DNA from: Polaribacter cellanae
GTDB lineage: Bacteria; Bacteroidota; Bacteroidia; Flavobacteriales; Flavobacteriaceae
NCBI RefSeq assembly: GCF_017569185.1
Contig: NZ_CP071869.1
Location: 310,001-374,000 of the forward strand
Direction of reading: 5' to 3'
DNA length: 64,000 bases
Both the position numbers and the translations under genes were made by a program. Below, piece after piece: positions 16,393 to 23,918 of this stretch; the first letter of the stretch is position 1; each line of letters starts with the position of its first letter. A model generated the notes under the pieces. The model saw only the letters and a list, made by a program, of their open reading frames with translations. It made no database searches and was not told where the DNA came from.

Positions 16393-17715
16393 TTATATAA
16401 CAAACGTAATTACAAAGGTAGTTTTTCCATTTTTAGAATTAAAATGAATACTTCCTTTATGTGCTTCAACAATGCTTTTAGTTAATGTTAACCCAATTCC
16501 AGAACCATTTTTACGAGTGGTAAAATAGGGTACAAAAATATTTTCTTTAATTTCATTAGAAATACCAATTCCATTATCGGAAATTGCTAAATGCAAACGA
16601 TTATTTTCTTCTGAAAGCTGAATTTCTATTTCTGGATGTTTAGTTTCTGCAAGTGCATACAAACAATTAGAAATTATATTGATGAGAATTTGTTCGATTT
16701 GATTTTTATCGGCATTTATTAAAAAATTATCTTTTGTATTAAAAATTAAGTTAATTTTTTTAGCCAAAAAGTCTTGTTTGTATAGTTCTAAAGTGTTGCT
16801 AATAGTTTCCGTTAAACTAATTTCTTGCTTATTTGGCAAAGGTAATTCAGTCAATTTTCTGTACGTATCTACAAAAGAAGTTAAATGTAACGAACGTCTT
16901 TTAATAATACTTAAACCTTGTAAAAGTTCGTCAATAGTATCTTCGTCTGTATTTTCTTCTTGTAATAAAGAATGTAAGTTTTCCGCCAAACTACGAATAG
17001 GAGTAATGGTGTTTATAATTTCGTGCGACATTACATTCATTAATTTATACCAAGCTTCTTTCTCTTTTTTGTCAATTAATTGTTGAATAGTTTCTAACGA
17101 AACCACCAAATATTCGAATTCATTGGTTTGAGTTACAGCAGTTTTTAAGAAGAAATTTTCTGTATCATCATTTATTTTTAAGGAAATAGTGTTTTTAATT
17201 GCTGCCCAATTTTTAATAAAATCGGCTAATTCTCCGATTTTGGTTTGTAGTAAATTCCAATTGTAAAATTTGGGTATTTTTAAAAAGTTAGCAAATGCTT
17301 TGTTAATTTGAAAAACGGATATTTCTCCATTTTTATCTTTCTTAAGAATTAAAATTCCAATTCCTAAACTTTCTATAATATTTGTAAAAATAAGTTGTTC
17401 GGATGTTTTAGTTAAACTTTGTTTTCTGTGTTTTTCTAATAATAAAGCTGTTTTGTTATGCAATGGATTTTTTCTTTTTTCAGCAGAAATGGTATTGGAA
17501 TAATCATTAAAAAGTAAACAATCTATCGATTTTTCGATATCTGTAAATAGTTTTTTAAGATATTCTGTAAACAAAAAAAACTGAAATAAAAGGAACAAAG
17601 AAAACCCAATAGTGTTTACTAAAAAGCCTTTTTTAAAGCTAAAAACGATAATTACGCCATTAACAATCAATAAAATTAATCGAATTACAATTTGAATATA
17701 TTGTGGTTTTCCCAT
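16393..17715 (-). CDS. Sensor histidine kinase (NtrY/NtrB-type partner)
   Basis: This 440-aa membrane kinase has two N-terminal transmembrane helices (about 8-27 and 31-50), a PAS-like region at about 105-215 and a HisKA/HATPase core. The phosphoacceptor is His231 in MSHEIINTITPIRSLAENL. The N box is NIISNCLYALAE, the G1 box ISDNGIGIS and the G2 box GSGIGLTLTKSIV. The start codon directly follows the stop of the NtrC-type regulator gene, so the pair is translationally linked. The short periplasmic loop suggests it senses a membrane or cytoplasmic signal. It should phosphorylate the regulator at 17716-19086. Confidence 0.93.
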   Translation of the reverse strand: MGKPQYIQIVIRLILLIVNGVIIVFSFKKGFLVNTIGFSLFLLFQFFLFTEYLKKLFTDIEKSIDCLLFNDYSNTISAEKRKNPLHNKTALLLEKHRKQSLTKTSEQLIFTNIIESLGIGILILKKDKNGEISVFQINKAFANFLKIPKFYNWNLLQTKIGELADFIKNWAAIKNTISLKINDDTENFFLKTAVTQTNEFEYLVVSLETIQQLIDKKEKEAWYKLMNVMSHEIINTITPIRSLAENLHSLLQEENTDEDTIDELLQGLSIIKRRSLHLTSFVDTYRKLTELPLPNKQEISLTETISNTLELYKQDFLAKKINLIFNTKDNFLINADKNQIEQILINIISNCLYALAETKHPEIEIQLSEENNRLHLAISDNGIGISNEIKENIFVPYFTTRKNGSGIGLTLTKSIVEAHKGSIHFNSKNGKTTFVITFVI

Positions 17716-19086
17716 TTATAATTGATGTTTCTCTAATCTTCTGTACAAAGCAGCTCTTGTTAAGCCCAAATCTTTTGCGGCTTTCGAAATATTGCCTTGG
17801 TGTTTTGTAATTGCTTGCTTAATTAATATTTTTTCAGTTTCTTCTAAATTTAAATTTTCGCCTAAATTTACATCAATTTTCTTTGTGGAAAAATGCAAAT
17901 CAGAAACTTCTATTTCATTATTATCTGTAATAATTACGGCTCTTTCTACAATATGTTCTATTTCTCTAATATTTCCTGGCCAATGGTATTTTTCCATTGC
18001 TTTTAAAGCTTCCGAAGTAAAATGGGTTATTTTTTTTCGATATTTCTGTGTAAGTTTTTCGAGGAAATGAGTCGCTAATAATTTAATATCGTTTGTTCTT
18101 TCACGAAGTGGAGGCAAATTCAATTCAATGGTATTTATTCGGAATAACAAATCTTGACGAAATGTTTCTTTTTCTACCATTTTATGGATTGGGGCATTTG
18201 TAGCACAAATAATTCTGGCATCAATTTCTGTTTCTTTTCCTTCTCCTAACCGTGTTATTTTTTTATTCTGAATTACGGTTAACAATTTAGATTGTAAATG
18301 CAGTGGTAAATTGCCAATTTCATCTAAAAAAATAGTGCCTCCTTTTGCCAATTCAAATCTTCCTAAAGTGTCTTTATATGCATCTGTAAAGGCTCCTTTT
18401 ACATAACCAAACAATTCACTTTCGAATAAATTTTCGTTTAAAGAGCCTAAATCTACATGTATAAAAGGATAATTTTTTCTGTTCGATTGTAAATGAATTT
18501 CTTTGGCAAACACAAATTTTCCTGTTCCATTTTCACCCAAAATTAAAACGTTGGCATCTGTTGGTGCTACTTTTTTAACCAAATTTATGGCAGATTGCAT
18601 GGCTGTAGAATTCCCAATAATGTGTTCTGTTTTCTGATGAAACTCTTTGTCTTGATGTTCTTGAATGGTTTCTAATTGAGTGTTTTTTCTTTTAGAACGA
18701 GACAATTCTACACCTGCATTTACAGAAGTGTAGAGTTTTTCTGTTGTCCAAGGTTTTAAGATAAAATCGGTTGCGCCTTTTTTTATGGTATCTACTGCTA
18801 AATTTACGCTTCCAAAAGCAGTCATTAAAAGAATGGTAGTTTCTGAGCTAATTTCTTTTATGTTTTTTAGCCAATACAAACCTTCTTTTCCATCTTCAAA
18901 ACCAATTCTATAATTCATATCTAACAACACAACATCAATGGTGTTTTTGGTTAAATGCGAATTTATATGCTGTGGATTGTTTTCAGTAATTATTTTTGAA
19001 AAGTATTTTTTTAAGCTAATTCTGGCTGAAAACAGAATATCATCATCATCGTCTACAATTAAAATGGTGGCTTCTTTTTTTCTCAT
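17716..19086 (-). CDS. Sigma-54-dependent response regulator (NtrC family)
   Basis: This activator uses ATP to open sigma-54 promoters. The receiver domain (1-125) has the acidic pocket VDDDDD at 11-16 and the phosphoacceptor Asp56. The AAA+ domain (about 165-390) has the Walker A GENGTGK, the sigma-54 contact loop as GAFTDA rather than GAFTGA, and the Walker B GGTIFLDEIGNL. The Fis-type HTH is at the C-terminus (ISKAAKDLGLTRAALYRRLE). The length of 456 aa is typical. It is transcribed away from an ABC export operon whose upstream region has a sigma-54 promoter and two tandem palindromes, its likely targets. I recall that GAFTDA is common in Bacteroidota members. Confidence 0.95.
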   Translation of the reverse strand: MRKKEATILIVDDDDDILFSARISLKKYFSKIITENNPQHINSHLTKNTIDVVLLDMNYRIGFEDGKEGLYWLKNIKEISSETTILLMTAFGSVNLAVDTIKKGATDFILKPWTTEKLYTSVNAGVELSRSKRKNTQLETIQEHQDKEFHQKTEHIIGNSTAMQSAINLVKKVAPTDANVLILGENGTGKFVFAKEIHLQSNRKNYPFIHVDLGSLNENLFESELFGYVKGAFTDAYKDTLGRFELAKGGTIFLDEIGNLPLHLQSKLLTVIQNKKITRLGEGKETEIDARIICATNAPIHKMVEKETFRQDLLFRINTIELNLPPLRERTNDIKLLATHFLEKLTQKYRKKITHFTSEALKAMEKYHWPGNIREIEHIVERAVIITDNNEIEVSDLHFSTKKIDVNLGENLNLEETEKILIKQAITKHQGNISKAAKDLGLTRAALYRRLEKHQL

Positions 19087-19104
19087 ACTACATAATTAGT
19101 GTTT

Positions 19105-19142
19105 TGTTTGAATATGAACAAAAATATGTCCGTTTTTGAACA
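19105..19142. promoter_or_regulatory. Two tandem palindromic sites, probable enhancer for the NtrC-type regulator
   Basis: TGTTTGAATATGAACA (19105-19120) and TGTCCGTTTTTGAACA (19127-19142) share the layout TGTnn-N6-GAACA. Their centres are 22 bp apart, two helical turns. They lie about 96 and 118 bp upstream of the predicted sigma-54 start site and 19-56 bp upstream of the regulator's own ATG. This is the usual position and geometry of a paired NtrC-family upstream activating sequence. The protein bound is inferred. Confidence 0.6.
19119..19126 (-). promoter_or_regulatory. Candidate -7 box of the regulator/kinase operon
   Basis: On the minus strand the sequence TATTTTTG matches the Bacteroidota -7 consensus TAnnTTTG and lies 33-40 bp before the regulator's ATG. 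No good -33 TTTG is seen. It falls in the gap between the two palindromes, so the bound regulator could repress its own gene. Confidence 0.35.
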
Positions 19143-19203
19143 CTTTTAATTTTTAACGTATTTTTAAATAAATGATAATCAATATTTTAGTGTTTATTTT
19201 TCA

Positions 19204-19220
19204 TTGGCATATTTGTGGCA
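19204..19220 (+). promoter_or_regulatory. Sigma-54 (-24/-12) promoter
   Basis: TTGGCATATTTGTGGCA has GG at 19206-19207 and GC at 19218-19219, exactly 12 bp apart as in the consensus TGGCAC-N5-TTGCA, with two mismatches. The start site should be near 19231, 17 bp before the ATG at 19248. A divergent NtrC-family activator gene and paired upstream sites support it. Confidence 0.75.
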
Positions 19221-19247
19221 TATCTATTACCAAACGAAACAGAAATT

Positions 19248-20492
19248 ATGGATACTCAAATAAAACCTAAAAATAAAAAAATTAAAAAAATGCTTTTATG
19301 GGGAATTCCTACTGTAATTTTATTGGCAGTAATTTTAATGAATGCCACCAGAAAAAGGCAAGTCAATCTTAAAAAAGATAACATTAGTATTCATGAAGTT
19401 ATCAAAGGAGATTTCGAAGATGTAATTTTATTCAATAGTACAGTTGAGCCTAAAACATCTGTTTTGGTGAATGTAATTCAAGGTGGTTCTGTTTCAGAAA
19501 TTTTTGTAGAAAGTGGACAAATACTCAAAAAAGGAACGCCACTTTTAAAGGTGTACAATCCGAATGCAGAATTGAATTACCTAACCCAAGAAACTGCAAT
19601 GGTCGAGCAAATTAATAATTTAAGAAATTTGCGTGTAAATATTAAAAACCAGCAATTAAGTTTAGACCAACAACTATTAAGCATTAATAATGATTTTAGA
19701 AATGCAGAGAGACAATATAAATTAGATTCAATTTTATATAAAAAAGAAGTGATTGCAAAGAACGATTATCAAAAAACACAACAAGAATATACGTTCCAAA
19801 AAGAGAGAAGTGGCGTGATAAAAGAAAGTGTTTTCAACGAGAAAAAAAGTAGAGATAATCAACTTGCTAGAATAAACTCTTCTTTATCGAACATGGAAAA
19901 AAGCTTAGAATTATTGCACAAAAATAAAGAGAATTTTGTGGTAAAAGCACCTGTAAATGGCTTGTTATCTTCTTTTAATCCTATTTTAGGAGAAAGCTAT
20001 ACTCAAGGTCAGCCAATTGGAAAAATGGATGTTTTAGATGGTTATAAATTGGTTGCAAAGGTAGATGAATATTATATTTCTAAATTACGAGAAGGTATTT
20101 CTGGAACAGTTGCCTTAAACACAAAAAACTACGAAGTAGAATTATCGAAAGTGTTTCCTGAAATTATTGGAGGTCAGTTTAAAATCGAATTAAATTTTAA
20201 ACAAGATTCACTTTCAAACGACGTAAAAAGAGGAATGTCTTTAAAAACAAAGATGTTTTTATCTGGTAAAACAGAAGCTTTATTATTAAGCAAAGGACTG
20301 TTTTATCAAAGTACAAATGGGACATGGGTTTTTGTGTTAAATTCGGACAGTAAAGCCGTAAGAAGGAACATTAAAATTGGTAGAGAAAATCCTTTTTATT
20401 ACGAAGTTTTAGAAGGATTAGAAGTAGGAGATAAGGTAATTACATCGAGTTATGATGATTATAAAGATGTTGAACAGATTAATATTGAGTGA
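19248..20492 (+). CDS. Efflux adaptor (MacA/HlyD-type periplasmic subunit)
   Basis: This membrane-fusion protein would link an inner-membrane ABC exporter to an outer-membrane channel. The frame opens with GTG at 19215, but that codon lies inside the sigma-54 promoter, so the ATG at 19248 (MDTQIKPKNKKIKK) is chosen, giving about 414 aa. A single N-terminal transmembrane helix (LLWGIPTVILLAVILM) is followed by a lipoyl/biotinyl-like half (VIQGGSVSEIFVESGQILKKG), a long coiled-coil hairpin (about 115-225), the second lipoyl half (FVVKAPVNGLLSSFNP) and a beta-barrel and MP domain. The ATPase and permease genes follow on the same strand. Confidence 0.9.
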   Translation: MDTQIKPKNKKIKKMLLWGIPTVILLAVILMNATRKRQVNLKKDNISIHEVIKGDFEDVILFNSTVEPKTSVLVNVIQGGSVSEIFVESGQILKKGTPLLKVYNPNAELNYLTQETAMVEQINNLRNLRVNIKNQQLSLDQQLLSINNDFRNAERQYKLDSILYKKEVIAKNDYQKTQQEYTFQKERSGVIKESVFNEKKSRDNQLARINSSLSNMEKSLELLHKNKENFVVKAPVNGLLSSFNPILGESYTQGQPIGKMDVLDGYKLVAKVDEYYISKLREGISGTVALNTKNYEVELSKVFPEIIGGQFKIELNFKQDSLSNDVKRGMSLKTKMFLSGKTEALLLSKGLFYQSTNGTWVFVLNSDSKAVRRNIKIGRENPFYYEVLEGLEVGDKVITSSYDDYKDVEQINIE

Positions 20493-20494
20493 GT

Positions 20495-20588
20495 CTTCAG
20501 TCTTCAGTTAGCAGTTGGCAGTCTTCAGTATTCAGTAGGCAGTTGCAGTTTTCATAAATATCCTGCAAGGTTTTAAAAACCTTGTAGG
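20495..20588. repeat. CAGT-rich tandem repeat and 27-bp palindrome
   Basis: The spacer between adaptor and ATPase holds repeated CAGTCTTCAGT, CAGTTGGCAGT and CAGTAGGCAGT units (20500-20546), a pattern seen as a dispersed repeat in Bacteroidota. It is followed by the near-perfect palindrome CCTGCAAGG-TTTTAAAAA-CCTTGTAGG (20562-20588). No T-run follows the palindrome, so it is listed as a repeat and not as a terminator. Confidence 0.55.
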
Positions 20589-20681
20589 TATAAAATAAAA
20601 AGTAAAAAAATAAAAGTTTAATTTAAAACACAGTTTCCACACTGATTTTCTTCCCTTTGGAAAGATTAAGATGGGTTTATT

Positions 20682-21383
20682 ATGATAAAAATAACAGATT
20701 TAGTAAAGATTTACAGAACAGAAGAAGTAGAAACTACAGCTTTAAATAAGTTGAGTTTAGAGGTTGAAAAAGGAGAATTTGTTTCAATAATGGGTGCTTC
20801 AGGTTGTGGAAAATCGACACTTTTAAACATTATTGGTTTGTTAGATGCACCCAATAATGGAAGATATCTTTTTGATGGAACAGAAGTAGCAACTTTTAAC
20901 GAAAAACAAAGAGCTGGTTTGCGTAAAGCAAATATTGGTTTTGTGTTTCAAAACTTTAATTTAATTGACGAATTAACGGTTTACGAAAATGTGGAATTAC
21001 CATTAATTTACAACAAAGTAAAAGCATCCGAAAGAAAAGAACGCGTAACCGAAATTTTAGAAAGAATTGGCATTGCACACAGAGCAAAACATTTTCCACT
21101 GCAATTATCTGGTGGGCAACAACAAAGAGTTGCAGTGGCAAGAGCTTTGGTTACCAACCCAAAATTGATTTTAGCAGACGAGCCAACAGGAAATTTAGAC
21201 AGTAAAAGTGGAAATGATGTTATGGAATTATTAACAGAATTACACGCAACAGGAGCTACAATTATAATGGTAACACACTCTTCTTACGATGCACAATTTT
21301 CGTCGAGAATTGTAACCTTAAAAGATGGAGAAATCGTATCAGAAAAAACAAACGAACATAAAGTAGATGTTTTGGTTGAATAA
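20682..21383 (+). CDS. ABC transporter ATP-binding protein (MacB/LolD-type)
   Basis: This ATPase powers the adjacent FtsX/MacB-fold permeases. At 233 aa it has a complete nucleotide-binding domain: Walker A GASGCGKSTLL at about 38-48, the Q-loop in VFQNFNLIDELTVYENVELP, the signature LSGGQQQRVAVARAL at about 143-157, Walker B LILADEPTGNLDS at about 165-177, and the switch His in MVTHSSYDAQF. The NFNLI phrase and the short length are those of the MacB/LolD group. It is the only ATPase for two permease genes downstream. Confidence 0.95.
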   Translation: MIKITDLVKIYRTEEVETTALNKLSLEVEKGEFVSIMGASGCGKSTLLNIIGLLDAPNNGRYLFDGTEVATFNEKQRAGLRKANIGFVFQNFNLIDELTVYENVELPLIYNKVKASERKERVTEILERIGIAHRAKHFPLQLSGGQQQRVAVARALVTNPKLILADEPTGNLDSKSGNDVMELLTELHATGATIIMVTHSSYDAQFSSRIVTLKDGEIVSEKTNEHKVDVLVE

Positions 21384-21501
21384 AAAAATAAACCCGAAGT
21401 TTATAATTCAATTCTCTTGAAAATCAAGAAGTTATTTCTGTGAATTAATACTCAATTTAACTGGGTAACAGGAATTTACATTCATCAAAAAAAAGCAACT
21501 T

Positions 21502-23916
21502 ATGTTACAAATATGGTTTAAAATATTCTTTAGAAACAGCAAAAAGAACTGGCTAAATGCATTGATAAATATCAGTGGATTAACATTGGGGTTGGCTGGT
21601 TTATTAATCATTTTATTATATCTAAATGAAGAAAAAAGTTACAATCAATGGAACCCAAATAAAGACGATGTTTATAGAGTAAACTTAAAAAGGCCAAAAT
21701 CTGGCGAAGTTTGGTTTACTGTAAATGCAGGAATGTATTTAACATATCCTAAAGAAATACCAGAAGTAACAGAGGCTTTAATGGTAAAACCTTTCTACAG
21801 AAGTAGAGTAGTACAATATAAAGATGTTTTCGAATTTAACGATAAAACAATACTAACAGATCCACAGTTTTTCGATTTTTTTCCTTTTAAAATTATGGAA
21901 GGATCCACTCAAAAATTTTCGGAAGTTAGAACAAATATAGCATTATCTACAACTTATGCAGAACGTATTTTTAAGGGAGAAAAAGCCGTAGGTAATTCAG
22001 TAAAAATAGGCGATAACAATTATATAGTTGCTTGTGTTTATGAACTGCCAAAAAATTCTCATTACGAACCAGATTTATTACTTCAGTTTAGCGAAGATTT
22101 TGATGTGAATTGGGGGAACCACAATAACGAATTGTTCTGTAGAATTACTAAAGATGCCAATCTTGAATTTGTTAAGGAAAAAATGGACGAGATAATTGTA
22201 AGTGCTCATAAAAAATCTGCGATAGAAGATGGAATTAGTTTGGAGGAATTTAACGAAAAATTTCGTCCTCCAACAGTACTTTTAGACAAGTTAGACACAC
22301 TCTATTTACACAATACAGCAAAAAGAGCTGGGCCAAGTGGCACAGGAAATTACCAATTATTAATGGTTTTGTTAGGTTTATCGATTTTATTAATTGTTAT
22401 TTCTTGTGTTAACTTCATCAACTTATCTGTAGCATCTGCAAGTCAGCGAGCGAAAGAAGTAGGGGTAAAGAAAACGTTGGGTTTATCTAAAAAACAATTG
22501 CTTTTCCAATATGTATTCGAAATTGTTTTACAAGGTTTCATTTCTTTTGTTATTGCGCTTGTAATTGTAGAATTGGCATTACCATTTTTCAACCAATTTG
22601 TGGGAAAAGAAATTTCAATTTTACATACAAATTCATTAATAACTTTATTTATAGCTTCAATTTTAATATCTTTTTTTGTTGGGAGTATTCCTGCTTTGTA
22701 TTTATCAAACTTTAAAGCGATTGAAGTTTTAAAAGGAAGTATTTCTAAAAGTAAAAAAGGCAATTTAGCCAGAAATCTAATGCTGGGACTTCAATTTTTA
22801 ATCTCTGGTTTTTTTATAATTAGCATGCTAATTGTAGGAACACAAATTAATTATATGATGCAAAAAGATGTAGGTTTCGATAAAGAACAAGTCTTAACTG
22901 TAGATGTTTACGATATTAAAAATGAATTAAAAAAATACGAACTCACAAAAAAAGTTTTAATAAAAAATCCAAATATTATAGGGATTACATCAAGTATGTT
23001 TGTTCCTGGAGATGGTTTTGTAAACGGAACTTCCTTAATTCACAAAATAAATGATAAAAGATTTAATGCTGCATCTAATATTGTTGATTACAACTATATA
23101 GATTTCGCTAAAATTAAGCTGTTAAAAGGAAGAAATTTTTCAGAAAAATTTGCATCAGATACTTTAAAAATAATTATTAATGAAACCGCTGCAAAAGATT
23201 TAGGAATTTATAACAAACCTTTAGGTGAAAAACTAAATTTAGGTTGGTTAGATGATAATCAAACTGGTTTTGAAGTTATTGGAATGATTCAGGATTATCA
23301 TTTCGATGGATTTGATACAGAAATTAAACCCATGTTTATGGTGCTTTGGACCGCCATTGATTTTCCTGATGGATGGTTGCCTGCCATTCAATTTAAAATA
23401 AAAGGAAACAATATTGATAAAACCATTGCAGAAATAGAAGCCTTTTGGAAACAAAATATAGATGCTAAATATCCTTTTTCATATGAGTTTTTAGACCAGA
23501 AATTTGCAGAAACGTATAAGAAGTATCAAAAACAACAAACGATGTTTTTAATATTATCAATTTTAGTAATCTTAATATCTCTTTTAGGCTTATTTGCTTT
23601 GGCAACTTTAACAATTCAGCAACGTTTAAAAGAAGTTGCTATTCGAAAAACGCTGGGAGCTTCTGTTAAAGAAATTATGTTTCAGTTATTAAAAAACTTT
23701 TTGAAAGTAGTAGTTGTTTCTTCTGTAATATTAATTCCTATTGCGTATTATTTTATGGAAAACTGGTTAGAAAACTTTGTGTACAGAGTAGAAATGCCAA
23801 TACTTCCTTACATATTAACGCCAATTATATTAATCATTTTAGTCTTTGTGGTTGTTGGTTTAAAAGCTTACAACGCAACAAAAATCGACTTGATTAAATA
23901 TTTAAAATTCGAATAA
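21502..23916 (+). CDS. ABC transporter permease, FtsX/MacB type (copy 1)
   Basis: This 804-aa permease has the duplicated MacB_PCD-FtsX-MacB_PCD-FtsX layout. The first transmembrane helix is at about 22-42, followed by a periplasmic core domain, a three-helix FtsX bundle at about 285-420 (INLSVASASQRAKEVGVKKT), another helix near 430-450, a second periplasmic domain and a final FtsX bundle at about 675-800 (ATLTIQQRLKEVAIRKTLGA). It would form the mechanotransmission part of an exporter. It is followed after 2 bp by a paralog of identical length, so the two may pair as a heterodimer. The substrate is unknown; MacAB-type systems export peptides, antibiotics or lipids. Confidence 0.93.
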   Translation: MLQIWFKIFFRNSKKNWLNALINISGLTLGLAGLLIILLYLNEEKSYNQWNPNKDDVYRVNLKRPKSGEVWFTVNAGMYLTYPKEIPEVTEALMVKPFYRSRVVQYKDVFEFNDKTILTDPQFFDFFPFKIMEGSTQKFSEVRTNIALSTTYAERIFKGEKAVGNSVKIGDNNYIVACVYELPKNSHYEPDLLLQFSEDFDVNWGNHNNELFCRITKDANLEFVKEKMDEIIVSAHKKSAIEDGISLEEFNEKFRPPTVLLDKLDTLYLHNTAKRAGPSGTGNYQLLMVLLGLSILLIVISCVNFINLSVASASQRAKEVGVKKTLGLSKKQLLFQYVFEIVLQGFISFVIALVIVELALPFFNQFVGKEISILHTNSLITLFIASILISFFVGSIPALYLSNFKAIEVLKGSISKSKKGNLARNLMLGLQFLISGFFIISMLIVGTQINYMMQKDVGFDKEQVLTVDVYDIKNELKKYELTKKVLIKNPNIIGITSSMFVPGDGFVNGTSLIHKINDKRFNAASNIVDYNYIDFAKIKLLKGRNFSEKFASDTLKIIINETAAKDLGIYNKPLGEKLNLGWLDDNQTGFEVIGMIQDYHFDGFDTEIKPMFMVLWTAIDFPDGWLPAIQFKIKGNNIDKTIAEIEAFWKQNIDAKYPFSYEFLDQKFAETYKKYQKQQTMFLILSILVILISLLGLFALATLTIQQRLKEVAIRKTLGASVKEIMFQLLKNFLKVVVVSSVILIPIAYYFMENWLENFVYRVEMPILPYILTPIILIILVFVVVGLKAYNATKIDLIKYLKFE

Positions 23917-23918
23917 TT

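Noticed and set aside
19215..19247. GTG start of the adaptor gene at 19215
   Set aside because: The codon lies inside the -24/-12 promoter, upstream of the expected transcript start; the ATG at 19248 fits better.
20562..20588. Palindrome CCTGCAAGG...CCTTGTAGG as a terminator
   Set aside because: No T-run follows on the plus strand and the operon continues beyond it; it looks like a dispersed repeat.
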